From an uncultured Lachnospiraceae bacterium (GTDB lineage Bacteria; Bacillota; Clostridia; Lachnospirales; Lachnospiraceae), in NCBI GenBank assembly GCA_910579285.1, contig CAJTTT010000002.1:62001-126000 (forward strand): a stretch of DNA of 64,000 nucleotides, read 5' to 3'. Positions within the stretch are counted from its first letter, which is position 1. Every line of letters begins with the position of its first letter. Below the pieces are notes generated by a model. It did not search any database, was not told where the DNA came from, and was given only the letters and a program-made list of their open reading frames with translations. Positions 1 through 8,723 of the stretch are shown in pieces. Position numbers and translations under genes: made by a program.

Positions 1-310
1 CAATGTTAAACATATCCAGATCCATGCTGCACACAATCGTCTTTACTTGGTAGCCTTTTACACGCAAGTCATTGGAAAGGCGGTTTAGCTCCGTGCTCTT
101 CCCACACCCTTTATGTCCAAGCAGTAAAAATGCGCTGTGCGAATTTTCTTCCTGACAAATTTCAAAAATGTCTTCGATCGGAGAACTGTATTTATCGCTC
201 ATACGGTATTCCATCGTGTCATCACAATAAAATTCTGCCATTTGATCCACTTTTAACGGTTCAGGGGAAAATGCATTTATGATCTCTGAAATTCTCTTGG
301 CACGCTTCAT
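1..310 (-). CDS. P-loop ATPase, N-terminal part (runs off the window)
   Basis: The reading frame opens with ATG at 310 and is still open at base 1, so only about 103 residues are visible. Near residue 71 there is a clear Walker A motif, GHKGCGKST, followed by a basic helix, as in AAA-type or STAND-type ATPases. A Shine-Dalgarno AAAGGAG lies about 10 nt upstream and a good sigma-A promoter lies at 367-395, so the gene is probably its own transcription unit and not a tail of the protease gene behind it. The base composition is more AT-rich than the neighbours, which may mean acquisition. The family cannot be named without the rest of the protein. Confidence 0.75.
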   Translation of the reverse strand, partial: MKRAKRISEIINAFSPEPLKVDQMAEFYCDDTMEYRMSDKYSSPIEDIFEICQEENSHSAFLLLGHKGCGKSTELNRLSNDLRVKGYQVKTIVCSMDLDMFNI

Positions 311-366
311 GCAGGAAACACTCCTTTCGCTTACACTCCTTTAAGAAAACAACCAAATGTACATTT

Positions 367-395
367 ATTATATACGATACCCCATATATTAGCAA
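367..395 (-). promoter_or_regulatory. Sigma-A type promoter for the truncated ATPase gene
   Basis: Read on the minus strand: TTGCTA, 17 nt spacer, TATAAT. The -10 box is perfect and lies about 60 nt before the ATG at 310. The promoter starts just past the stop codon of the subtilase gene. Confidence 0.65.
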
Positions 396-404
396 AATCT
401 TTTT

Positions 405-2099
405 CTACAACCTCGCCAGCGTCTCAAAGGTCCCGTTGATATTGAGCCGCCCGTATCCCCAGCGTTTGTCGGGATAGCGGATGCCTCCCGGCCGTTCCGC
501 CCCCTGGATCAGAAAACTCTTGGTTCCCCGGCTGTCCACGGCGAAGGCGTTTCCGTCAACGATCGCCCATTCCAGAAACTGCGCCACACAGCCTGCCGCC
601 AGCGAAACCGCCATGCAGGAACCGTCCGTCTCCCCGAGTGCGGTGTGCACGCCCACCCCGGGAGCGGCAAGATCCGGCTTAATGCCTCCGCTTCGGCTGA
701 ATCCTCTGCCGGAAGACGCATACCAGCTGTCCGTATAGCTGTCGTAGGCAGAAATGGTAATCACCTCTGAGGCATTGGCAGGCTCTGTCAGCGTCACATC
801 CGGGCTTGGCTGCAGAAAAGTAACACTCTGTTCCAAAAATTCTTCAATCGGAAGCCACATATGATATATGCCATCGCCGTTCGCCCCTCTCGCAGAAGCC
901 GTCAGCGTCACGGTCCATATGCCCGGCGTCGGATCTGCAAAGCGCAGAAAAATAAGCGGGTCTCCCGCGTCCTTCTCCACAAGAACAATCCCCACCTGTA
1001 TGCGGGTTCTCTCAAAAATAAAGGAGACGTTCCTGTCCATGCCGTTTCGAAAATCAATCACCGGCGATACTTCCCCTCCCGGGGAACGTATTGAAACGGC
1101 ATAGACATCCGGCAGGCTCCCCCAGATCTCTGCGCAAAAACCCTTCATCTGCCCGGCAACGCGGATCTCTACATTGCTCGGCATAAAATTTTCATAGTGG
1201 TGTTCCCTGTCTCCTTCGTTGCCGCCGCCCACCACAACGACCCTGCTTCTCCGGCCCGCCACGATGTTTAAATACGAATCCAGCGCGGAGGTGCCGTCAT
1301 GGCTGCCCATATTTGTGCCAAGCCCGATTACGATGACTACAGGCCTGCTGAACGCCACCGCCATCTGCTGCAGGTAATTCACCGCCTCCATGATATCGTT
1401 TTCTGCGAAAGCCTCCGCCCGGTCATCAATCAAGTAATAATCGCGCAGATACGCTTTCGCGCCTTTAAGTTTCACCACCGCTATGTCTGCAAGGGGCGCA
1501 GCTCCCCGAAACGTGAGTCCCTGGTCCAGAAGGCTCCCCACCGCCGCAGAGGCCATCTTCGTGCCGTGTCCGTTGGTATCGGTACTGGGAACCACCGTCT
1601 CCGGCTCCGCCGCGGCGAGCGCCCTGTCGATATCCGCCCTGCGGTATTCCGTCCCATATGCAAAACCCTCGGGCGGCTCCCCTGTCTGTATGGTCTGATC
1701 CCAGATGGAAAGAATGCGGCTGCTCCCGTCCTCTCTGCGGAACACATCCTCCCGATAATCAATTCCCGTATCGACGAACCCAACAATAACGCCGCTTCCC
1801 TGTAAGGCAAGCGGCGGATTCTGTACGCGAATATTGCCCATCGCCGCCAGCGGGGAAGCATCGAACCCACGCTCTCCCGCCTGCATCAGCCCGTACAGTT
1901 TAGGGATCGTCGAATATCCATAGTTACCTATGGATACCGGCTGTACCTGACTGCGCCTCACATGTGCAATACCGTATCCGGCATCAATTTCACGGTAGCA
2001 GAACTCTACATCCGCTCCCTCAAGAATCTCCACGATCACATCATAATCGACAATGATATCCAAAAAGTCTTCCGACAAAATCATTTCCCGACAGGTCAA
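405..2099 (-). CDS. Csp-like S8 (subtilisin) family protein with Cys at the nucleophile position
   Basis: A subtilase of 564 residues without signal peptide, with a short N-terminal region of the Csp (clostridial germination protease) type and the long insertion between catalytic blocks seen in that family. Asp110 (VDTGID) and His178 (NGHGT) are present, as is the oxyanion Asn (GGGNEGD). The block that normally reads GTSxA reads GSCMA, which puts Cys495 (codon 615-617) where the nucleophilic Ser should be. Clostridial Csp sets contain both active proteases and pseudoproteases; this one may be inactive or altered. The frame opens with TTG at 2099; an ATG at 2084 starts a protein that resembles Csp N-termini equally well, and neither has a strong ribosome site. 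Family assignment is firm, substrate is not known. Confidence 0.85.
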   Translation of the reverse strand: MTCREMILSEDFLDIIVDYDVIVEILEGADVEFCYREIDAGYGIAHVRRSQVQPVSIGNYGYSTIPKLYGLMQAGERGFDASPLAAMGNIRVQNPPLALQGSGVIVGFVDTGIDYREDVFRREDGSSRILSIWDQTIQTGEPPEGFAYGTEYRRADIDRALAAAEPETVVPSTDTNGHGTKMASAAVGSLLDQGLTFRGAAPLADIAVVKLKGAKAYLRDYYLIDDRAEAFAENDIMEAVNYLQQMAVAFSRPVVIVIGLGTNMGSHDGTSALDSYLNIVAGRRSRVVVVGGGNEGDREHHYENFMPSNVEIRVAGQMKGFCAEIWGSLPDVYAVSIRSPGGEVSPVIDFRNGMDRNVSFIFERTRIQVGIVLVEKDAGDPLIFLRFADPTPGIWTVTLTASARGANGDGIYHMWLPIEEFLEQSVTFLQPSPDVTLTEPANASEVITISAYDSYTDSWYASSGRGFSRSGGIKPDLAAPGVGVHTALGETDGSCMAVSLAAGCVAQFLEWAIVDGNAFAVDSRGTKSFLIQGAERPGGIRYPDKRWGYGRLNINGTFETLARL

Positions 2100-2249
2100 G
2101 ATTTTTCATGCACATAAATAAGACAAGCTTATCTACATACCCTTTCCGCCCAATGCTCCTTGCTGTATCCTATGCATGAACGCAATGTCCTGACACTGGC
2201 CGGCCAAGCGGTGTAAGCCGCACCCTGGCCGTAAACCTGACGGCCCATG

Positions 2250-3743
2250 TTATGACCCGTCAGCCGGATCCTGTATCACATTCAGGCGGTCCGGGTGCTC
2301 TGCGCTCCTGCTGCGGATGTCAATAATCGGCCCGCCGTTTCCTTCAATATATTCCCTGGTGATCGTCACCCGGCCAATATTGTCATCCTTTGGCACCTCG
2401 TACATAATATCCAGCATAAATTCCTCGATAATAGCCCGCAGCGCCCTGGCCCCGGTCTCCTTCTCCATCGCCTTATCCGCGATCGCTTCAAGCGCCCCTT
2501 CGTTAAACAGCAGCTCCACCTCATCAAGCTCCAAGAGTTTCTGGTACTGTTTCAGAATCGCGTTTCTCGGCTCTTTTAAAATCTGCACCATCATATCGCG
2601 GCTTAAACCTTCCAGTGTGAAGATCACTGGCAGACGCCCAATGAACTCCGGGATCATACCGAATTTTCTGATATCCTCCACCGTCACCCTGCTTAAAATA
2701 TTCTTTTCTTTATCATACTTGTCCTTCAGCTCCGCATTGTAGCCGATGGAAGTTTTCTTATTCAGTCTCTGCTTGATGATCTCATCCAGATCGGGGAACG
2801 CGCCGCCGCAGATAAAGAGGATGTTTCTCGTATTTACCGTGGCAAGCGGCACCATAGCGTTTTTGGAGTTTGCGCCCACAGGCACCTCCACCTCCGCGCC
2901 TTCCAGAAGTTTTAACATCCCCTGCTGCACGGATTCCCCGCTCACATCCCGGGAATTGGTATTCTTTTTCTTGGCAATCTTATCAATCTCATCGATAAAG
3001 ATAATGCCCTGCTCTGCACGTTCCACATCGTTTTCCGCCGCCGCGAGAAGTTTTGACACCACACTCTCAATATCGTCACCGATATAGCCCGCCTCCGTCA
3101 GCGAGGTGGCGTCCGCGATCGCCAGCGGTACATCCAGCAGTTTTGCCAGCGTCTTCACCAGATAAGTCTTACCGCAGCCCGTAGGACCGATCATCAGCAT
3201 ATTTGACTTTTCTATCTCAATCTCGTCCATCGTGCCGGTGGCAACCCTTTTATAGTGGTTATAAACTGCCACGGACATCACCTTCTTGGCGTGCTCCTGC
3301 CCGACCACATACTCGTCCAGCTTCTGTTTGATCTTATGGGGCGGCATAATATCCCTGATATCAATCTCCGCCGCCTTTTTCTTCTTTTTCTTCGGTTTCT
3401 GCTTGTTGGGAATGCCGCCGTCCCCTTTTAAGTCCGCCAGGTTCACAAAGCTGATATTGGGAAAACCCTTTCCATTCAGATCCCCCATATTGGGATTGTT
3501 CAAAAGTCCCTGATAATCAAACTGGCTGACCGTGTCCATCGTCTTATGCATGCAGTCGTCGCAGACGCATATATGATTGGGCAGGCGGAACATCTTTCCC
3601 GTCTTGCTTTCCGGCCTGCGGCAGATAAAACAGACGTCCTCGTAATCGCTGCCGGAATCATCGCTTTTCTTCTCTTCCGTCACGGAACCGTCGCTCTTTT
3701 CCAGCTCCGTGTCCTCGTATTTATCGTCTCTATGATCATCCAT
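2250..3743 (-). CDS. clpX: ATP-dependent Clp protease ATP-binding subunit ClpX (divergent)
   Basis: AAA+ unfoldase that feeds proteins to ClpP. An N-terminal zinc-binding domain has CFIC and CDDC pairs; Walker A is GPTGCGKT near residue 205 of the 505-residue open frame, with Walker B FIDEIDKIA, the pore loop GYIGDD and the arginine-finger region FIGRLP. The ClpP-docking tripeptide, usually IGF, reads IGY. The protein is about 70-80 residues longer than typical ClpX, with a charged N-terminal tail and a Lys-rich linker after the zinc domain. I start it at ATG 3743 because GGAGGG lies 12 nt upstream; an in-frame GTG at 3767 has no such site. No clpP is nearby, so this may be a second ClpX beside the housekeeping copy. 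Confidence 0.9.
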   Translation of the reverse strand: MDDHRDDKYEDTELEKSDGSVTEEKKSDDSGSDYEDVCFICRRPESKTGKMFRLPNHICVCDDCMHKTMDTVSQFDYQGLLNNPNMGDLNGKGFPNISFVNLADLKGDGGIPNKQKPKKKKKKAAEIDIRDIMPPHKIKQKLDEYVVGQEHAKKVMSVAVYNHYKRVATGTMDEIEIEKSNMLMIGPTGCGKTYLVKTLAKLLDVPLAIADATSLTEAGYIGDDIESVVSKLLAAAENDVERAEQGIIFIDEIDKIAKKKNTNSRDVSGESVQQGMLKLLEGAEVEVPVGANSKNAMVPLATVNTRNILFICGGAFPDLDEIIKQRLNKKTSIGYNAELKDKYDKEKNILSRVTVEDIRKFGMIPEFIGRLPVIFTLEGLSRDMMVQILKEPRNAILKQYQKLLELDEVELLFNEGALEAIADKAMEKETGARALRAIIEEFMLDIMYEVPKDDNIGRVTITREYIEGNGGPIIDIRSRSAEHPDRLNVIQDPADGS

Positions 3744-3842
3744 ACTTCTTATCTTCCCTCCATTCACCCGCGGGCATTGGTCTGCCCATAGTATAGCATA
3801 CGAATAGTGGATTATCTATACTTGAATTTCCATTCCATAGCC

Positions 3843-3887
3843 AATCCCCGGCAGCCGTATCCTCACGATACCGTCCTGCCGGGGATT
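3843..3887 (-). terminator. Hairpin after htrA, possible terminator
   Basis: Arms of 12 nt (3843-3854 and 3876-3887, AATCCCCGGCAG with its complement) enclose a further GTATC/GATAC stem. It lies 26 nt past the htrA stop. The T-run is on the plus-strand side, so as a minus-strand terminator it lacks a U-tract. Confidence 0.45.
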
Positions 3888-3913
3888 TTCGTCTCCGCTA
3901 TATGCCTTCTATT

Positions 3914-5482
3914 TTATTCGCTCACTTTATTACCCAGCGTCAGCTGCTTCGTCACTTCCTCGTAACCGGCCACAGTCATGGTCATCACCTTGACCTCCAC
4001 CTGGTCGCCCTTCGCGTAAAATTCCAGTTCTTTCTGCAGTTCATCCATAGATCTGATCTTATTGCCGCCAAACTCCGTGATAATATCGCCCTGCCTAAGA
4101 CCCGCTGCCGCCGATGCCGTACCCGGATAAACCTGTGCGATATACACACCCTCCGGCATGCCGTAAGCCTGGGAGACCTCCTGGGTCACGCTGATGCCGG
4201 TAATGCCCAGATATCCTCTCTCTTCCTCAGCCACCTTGCTCTTGGTTTCCTTGAGCATCAGCTCTGCAATGATCGGACTCGCCGAGGAAATGGGGATCGC
4301 ATAGCCCATGCCCTCCACGGCGCTGCCGCCGATCTTGTTGGAATTGATCCCGATCACCTCGCCCTTAATATTCAGAAGCGCGCCGCCGGAGTTACCGGGG
4401 TTGATCGCCGCATCGGTCTGGATAAAAGTACCCTCCACGCTGTCTCCGCCGTAACCGTTGCTTGCCGACAGGCTGATACTTCTGTCAAGAGCGCTGATCA
4501 CGCCCGTGGTAACGGACTGGCCGTATCCGAGGGAATTGCCGATGGCAATGGCCGGTTCTCCCACCTCCAGTGCATCGGAATCGCCCAGAGTAGCCACTTC
4601 AATTGCGTCTAAAGTAGAATCTGACATCTCTGTCACCGGCACCGCAATGACCGCCAGATCCATCTTGGAATCCTGTCCCTTGATAAGGGCCTCCGCCTCG
4701 CTGCCTTCATTAAACTGTACCGTCAGCTTATCGGTGTCAGCCACCACATGGTAGTTGGTCACAATCAGAAGCTCCGTGTCGTTCAATCCTACGATAATAC
4801 CTGAGCCGCTGGAATCCGCCTCACTGTCCATAGACTGTCCAAACCAGGACATCGTTTCCGTATAATGGTTATTCACCGCCACGATGGACGGCATCACGTT
4901 TTTCACAACATCCGTCACATCTGTGACCACCGTCGTCGCCGTATCCGACTGTTTGATCGAGGGCACTGCCGCCGGAGCCTGAATCTCCGCGTCAATCTCC
5001 GCCTCCGCCAGGGGTGCGTTTTCCGTATTCTCCTCTTCGGAACCTTCCTGATTCACCATCCCTGTGACAGCTTCCACAGCGTACAGCCCCAGTCCCGCGA
5101 AAAGCCCGAAAAACAATCCGAGGGTCACCGCCACAAGCGCTTTCTTAAAGTATCCGCTGCCCTGCTTTTTCACCTTCAGCTTCTTTTCCTTTTTCTGCTC
5201 CGCCTGAGCATAGCCGTTGGGATAAGCGCTTCCATAGTGATAACTTCCATTCCCCTGGTAAGAACCGCTCCCCTGATAGGCGCTGCCGCTTCCCTGCTGG
5301 GCGCTGCCTCCGTACAGGTTCTGCCCTGAGGCCTGCCCGTATACACCGCCTGCCTGGTTTCCTGTACTCTGGTAAGACCGATAACCGATCCCCCTCTGCT
5401 CAGATTCATTTCCTGTCTGAAGCCCCGTCTGTTCCGAACTCGTATGATTGGAATAATCGTTTGGATAATTGTTGTCGTACAT
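3914..5482 (-). CDS. htrA: HtrA/DegP-type serine protease with PDZ domain
   Basis: Membrane-anchored S1C protease for extracytoplasmic protein quality control. The first ~105 residues are a low-complexity Gly/Ser/Tyr/Gln-rich cytoplasmic tail, followed by a Lys-rich patch and one membrane segment (about residues 113-137). The chymotrypsin-like domain carries all three catalytic residues: His in TNYHVV, Asp in MDLAVI and Ser in PGNSGGAL. One PDZ domain ends the protein. ATG at 5482 is chosen because AAAGGAG sits 7 nt upstream; the longer open frame from GTG 5500 would put that ribosome site inside the gene. Domain order is typical for Bacillota HtrA. No CssRS pair is visible. Confidence 0.92.
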   Translation of the reverse strand: MYDNNYPNDYSNHTSSEQTGLQTGNESEQRGIGYRSYQSTGNQAGGVYGQASGQNLYGGSAQQGSGSAYQGSGSYQGNGSYHYGSAYPNGYAQAEQKKEKKLKVKKQGSGYFKKALVAVTLGLFFGLFAGLGLYAVEAVTGMVNQEGSEEENTENAPLAEAEIDAEIQAPAAVPSIKQSDTATTVVTDVTDVVKNVMPSIVAVNNHYTETMSWFGQSMDSEADSSGSGIIVGLNDTELLIVTNYHVVADTDKLTVQFNEGSEAEALIKGQDSKMDLAVIAVPVTEMSDSTLDAIEVATLGDSDALEVGEPAIAIGNSLGYGQSVTTGVISALDRSISLSASNGYGGDSVEGTFIQTDAAINPGNSGGALLNIKGEVIGINSNKIGGSAVEGMGYAIPISSASPIIAELMLKETKSKVAEEERGYLGITGISVTQEVSQAYGMPEGVYIAQVYPGTASAAAGLRQGDIITEFGGNKIRSMDELQKELEFYAKGDQVEVKVMTMTVAGYEEVTKQLTLGNKVSE

Positions 5483-5590
5483 AATCCCGCTCCTTTCCAC
5501 AAATCACAGGCCTGTGCCCGCCTGCTTTTTTCCCCTCGCTGATTATGTCCTAAGTATATCTGCCATTTGTGTTCATTTTGTGATTAAAGT

Positions 5591-5653
5591 TTATAAAATC
5601 TGTGATTTTTCCCACAGCTCAGCCAGCGTATCATCTAATCGACAAATTTTCAC
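5591..5653 (-). other. Possible 20-codon small ORF upstream of htrA
   Basis: A GTG at 5653 preceded by GGAGGT four nt upstream opens a 20-codon frame ending in TAA at 5591-5593. The same frame also starts at ATG 5665. It lies just past the palindromic repeat block behind glmS. The ribosome site is good, but the frame is very short and no homologue is recognised; it may equally be chance or the remnant of an older gene. Confidence 0.25.
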
Positions 5654-5714
5654 GCTAACCTCCATGATTTCGCTTTACGAAATCTCAAAATCCACGGACG
5701 AACAAGTTCGTCCC

Positions 5715-5811
5715 GGAGAATGCCCGTATTTTGGACATTCTCCCGCGTGAAACTTAGTACTTCTTGGCGGCCCGTCCTATGACGGGGCGTCTTTAGAAGT
5801 ACTTTTCACGC
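5715..5811 (-). repeat. Structured palindromic repeat, copy A (3' end of glmS)
   Basis: Part of the 328-nt gap between htrA and glmS. Outer stem GCGTGAAA/TTTCACGC (5745-5752 with 5804-5811), stem I AGTACTTCT/AGAAGTACT (5756-5764 with 5795-5803) capped by a G+C-rich stem, and a second hairpin at 5715-5743 (GGAGAATGCC type). The last stem base lies inside the glmS stop codon. Related copies lie at 26284-26396, 61024-61136 and, degenerate, 59361-59455. The stretch 5640-5714 adds two more palindromes (GGACGAAC/GTTCGTCC and GATTTCG/CGAAATC) absent from the other copies. The rest of the gap holds only the small ORF and the htrA leader. Confidence 0.8.
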
Positions 5812-7640
5812 TACTCCACAGTCACCGACTTCGCCAGATTCCTCGGCTTATCCACATCGCACCCTTTCCCGACAGCCACATAATACCCAAAAAGCTGTAG
5901 CGGTATGATCGCCAGAGAATTGGCAAAATAAGGGTTTGTCTCCGGGATGTAGATCACATAGTCCGCCGCCTTCTCAATCTCCTTGTTCTCCTCACAGGTC
6001 ACCGCCAGCACAAAGGCGCCTCTCGCCTTCACTTCCACCATATTGCTGATGGTCTTCGCATAGAGCGCAGGCTGGGTGGACACTGCCGCCACAAGCGTAC
6101 CCTCCTCAATCAGGGAGATGGTGCCGTGTTTCAGCTCGCCAGCCGCGTAAGCCTCGGAGTGAATATAGGAAATCTCCTTTAATTTCAGGGAGCCTTCCAG
6201 CGAAATCGCATAGTCAATTCCCCTGCCGATAAAGAATACGTCCTTCGCACCGATATAGCGGTTCGCAAATCTCTGGATCTTATTTTTATTGTTCAAAAGC
6301 AGCTCGATCTGATCCGGCAGACACCGCAGATCCCCCAGAATTGACGCATAAGCCGCATCATTGATCTTTCCACGCACCCTGCCAAATTTGACCGCCAGCA
6401 GATAGAGCGCCACAAGCTGGGCGCTGTAAGCCTTTGTAGTCGCCACCGCAATCTCCGGCCCAGCCCAGGTGTACATGACATTGTCCGCCTCCCTGGCAAT
6501 GGAACTGCCAACCACATTGACGATGCCCAGCACCTGAAAGCCTCTCTTCTTGGACTCCCGAAGCGCAGCCAGCGTATCCGCCGTCTCGCCGGACTGGCTG
6601 ATCACCACCACCATCGCACCCTCCTCCAGAATCGGGTCGCGGTAGCGGAACTCCGAGGCCAGATCTACCTCCACGGGAATGCGCGCAAGTCCTTCAATCA
6701 CATATTTTCCCGTGACACCCGCATGATAGGCGGATCCACAGGCCACAATATGAATCTTGCTCACCGCGCGGATCTCCTCATCGCTCATGTTAAGCTCCTC
6801 GATGACAATATCGTTATCCTTAATGCGGGGCAGGATCGTATCAGTCACAGTTTTTGGCTGTTCATACATCTCCTTCAGCATGAAATGCTCATACCCGGCT
6901 TTCTCAGCCGCACTGGCATCCCATTCGATAAAGACGGGCTCCTTCGCGGTCTCCTCCTCATCCACCGTATAGAAGTGCATGTGATCCGCCCGCAGGCGCA
7001 CCACCTCCTGGTTATCCACATAATAAACTTTTCTGGTATATTTCAGAATCGCCGGCACATCCGAAGCGATAAAGCAGCCTTCCTCATTCTGCCCTACAAT
7101 CAGCGGGGAATCCTTTCTGGCCGCGAAAATCTGGTCGGGACAGTCCGCAAAAAGAATGCCCAGCGCATAGGAACCTTCCACACGGTGAAGCACCTTTGTG
7201 ACCGCCTCAAGAGGATTTCCCTTATAATAGTAATCCAGCAGATGGGCCAGCACCTCCGTATCCGTCTCCGACACGAAACGATACCCCTTATCCGTAAGCA
7301 TTTTGCGCAGTTGGATATAATTCTCAATGATACCGTTATGTACCACGGTAATCGTTTCTGCCTCGTTGAAATGCGGATGTGCGTTGCTGTCACTCGGCAC
7401 GCCGTGGGTCGCCCAGCGGGTGTGTCCGATGCCGCAGACTCCCGGCATGGTCTCCCCTCCCCGGGTGATATTTTCCAAAATCTTAAGCCGCCCTGCCGAC
7501 TTCGTGATGTTGATCTTTCCCACTCCGTCATAAACGGCCATCCCCGCCGAGTCATATCCCCGGTATTCCAATTTAGACAGGCCGTCCAGAATAATGGGCG
7601 CTGCCTGTTTTGTTCCAATATATCCTACGATTCCACACAT
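5811..7640 (-). CDS. glmS: Glutamine--fructose-6-phosphate aminotransferase (isomerizing)
   Basis: Makes glucosamine-6-phosphate from fructose-6-phosphate and glutamine, the entry to UDP-GlcNAc for wall and glycopolymer synthesis. Length 609 residues is standard. The N-terminal glutaminase starts MCGIVGYIG with Cys2 as nucleophile, and two SIS sugar-isomerase domains follow (SQSGETADT; KLKEISYIHSEAY). The C-terminus DKPRNLAKSVTVE is the family ending. AAGGAGG lies upstream of ATG 7640. Only 52 nt separate it from the glycosyltransferase gene upstream, so there is no room for a glmS ribozyme leader; regulation by glucosamine-6-phosphate self-cleavage is not supported. The stop codon touches repeat copy A. 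Confidence 0.97.
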   Translation of the reverse strand: MCGIVGYIGTKQAAPIILDGLSKLEYRGYDSAGMAVYDGVGKINITKSAGRLKILENITRGGETMPGVCGIGHTRWATHGVPSDSNAHPHFNEAETITVVHNGIIENYIQLRKMLTDKGYRFVSETDTEVLAHLLDYYYKGNPLEAVTKVLHRVEGSYALGILFADCPDQIFAARKDSPLIVGQNEEGCFIASDVPAILKYTRKVYYVDNQEVVRLRADHMHFYTVDEEETAKEPVFIEWDASAAEKAGYEHFMLKEMYEQPKTVTDTILPRIKDNDIVIEELNMSDEEIRAVSKIHIVACGSAYHAGVTGKYVIEGLARIPVEVDLASEFRYRDPILEEGAMVVVISQSGETADTLAALRESKKRGFQVLGIVNVVGSSIAREADNVMYTWAGPEIAVATTKAYSAQLVALYLLAVKFGRVRGKINDAAYASILGDLRCLPDQIELLLNNKNKIQRFANRYIGAKDVFFIGRGIDYAISLEGSLKLKEISYIHSEAYAAGELKHGTISLIEEGTLVAAVSTQPALYAKTISNMVEVKARGAFVLAVTCEENKEIEKAADYVIYIPETNPYFANSLAIIPLQLFGYYVAVGKGCDVDKPRNLAKSVTVE

Positions 7641-7692
7641 TTCGCCTTTCCTCCTTACTCTTCCCGCAGAAAATGTCTCTTACGGCATTCTC

Positions 7693-8634
7693 TCACCGCC
7701 AGTATTCCCTGTTAGAGGACAGCTTCAGCACCAGCCGCCCCGGCAGACGCCGGTAGCGCTTTCCCATGAGATACCCCATGTACTTGAAGCCGCTCTGCAT
7801 GATAACACCCGGTATTTTACCACGCATCCCTTTCTTTTTCAGATGTTCCACCGTACTTTTCACCAGCCGGATGCCCTCCGATTCCGAGGGATAAGCCGCA
7901 AACACCTCCGGGTGGTCCGCCTGGGAAACACCCAGGTCAAAATTCCGGCGAAACTGTTGTCTGTATGTGTAATTATGGGAATGGTATACCTCCGCCTGCG
8001 CTGCGTATGCAATCCCGTAACCCGCCTCCACCGCTTTGGCGGCGTAGAGCATATCCTCGTTAAAGATGGCCCGGTTCACAAAGCCTCCCAGCTCGTCGAA
8101 AACATCCCGCCTGTACGCAGCGCAGACATTGGAACAGAAAAAAGTTTTGATACCAAGCTCCGAAAGATCCGCCTTTGTCTTTACGCGGGATTCAGCCGGG
8201 TAATTGAACTGTCTCGTATACCGCTCAGCCTCGCTGCTGTCACGACCCGGAAGCTGTCTGGCGTAGGCCGCCGCCACCCTTTCCCCCCGCAGGCTCTCTA
8301 ACAGCCGCTCCACAAGGTACTCGTCCGCAGGCATGGCATCCTGGGTCATCATCAGAAACACATCGGCATCCGACAGTTTCACCCCCTGGTTCCTCGTCCT
8401 CCCGTGGTCAAACTCCCGCTTTGACAGATGCTTCACTGTTATATTATGATGCTCCCTTTCCAGAGTAGTACCGTAAAGCAGTCTGTCCAGATATTTCTGC
8501 TCGGTATTCATAAGAATGATCCGGCTCACAGGCACCGTCTGCGCCTGCAGTTTTTCTATCATCGTCAAAAAGCCGCGATCAGGCTTGTAGACAGGAATAA
8601 TCACGTCCACTGTCTCCACTCGTCCGCCCTCCAT
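7693..8634 (-). CDS. Family 2 glycosyltransferase (rhamnosyltransferase-like)
   Basis: A 313-residue cytoplasmic GT-A enzyme: VDVIIPVYKP at the start, a DxD-like MTQDAMP near residue 96, an acidic FNEDML motif and a basic C-terminus that may bind the membrane. The overall pattern (FDHGRTRN) is that of rhamnosyltransferases using dTDP-L-rhamnose, which fits rfbABC in the same window, but the sugar cannot be proven. ATG 8634 has its AGGAG directly adjacent; GTG 8619, five codons later, has GGAGGG with 7 nt spacing and may be the real start. The gene directly precedes glmS. Confidence 0.85.
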   Translation of the reverse strand: MEGGRVETVDVIIPVYKPDRGFLTMIEKLQAQTVPVSRIILMNTEQKYLDRLLYGTTLEREHHNITVKHLSKREFDHGRTRNQGVKLSDADVFLMMTQDAMPADEYLVERLLESLRGERVAAAYARQLPGRDSSEAERYTRQFNYPAESRVKTKADLSELGIKTFFCSNVCAAYRRDVFDELGGFVNRAIFNEDMLYAAKAVEAGYGIAYAAQAEVYHSHNYTYRQQFRRNFDLGVSQADHPEVFAAYPSESEGIRLVKSTVEHLKKKGMRGKIPGVIMQSGFKYMGYLMGKRYRRLPGRLVLKLSSNREYWR

Positions 8635-8644
8635 CTCCTGCTTC

Positions 8645-8687
8645 GCGCGGCAAATAAGCAGACTCGAAATGCTCTGCTTATCCGCGC
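8645..8687 (-). other. Second hairpin behind the LCP gene
   Basis: Imperfect inverted repeat GCGCGG..ATAAGCAGA with TCTGCTTAT..CCGCGC, just past the terminator at 8688-8717 and before the GT2 start. It may help termination or shape the GT2 leader. Confidence 0.4.
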
Positions 8688-8717
8688 AAAAATTAGGGGC
8701 CTGTGAAACAAGCCCCT
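8688..8717 (-). terminator. Rho-independent terminator of the LCP gene
   Basis: On the minus strand a 9-bp stem (AGGGGCTTG with CAGGCCCCT, one G-U pair) and a 5-nt loop are followed by AATTTTTG. It begins a few bases after the LCP stop codon. Confidence 0.8.
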
Positions 8718-8723
8718 TTGCTT

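Noticed and set aside
5483..5500. htrA start at GTG 5500
   Set aside because: It would put the AAAGGAG ribosome site inside the gene; ATG 5482 is well spaced.
7641..7692. Possible glmS ribozyme leader
   Set aside because: Only 52 nt lie between glmS and the next gene; the ribozyme needs more, and no matching core is seen.
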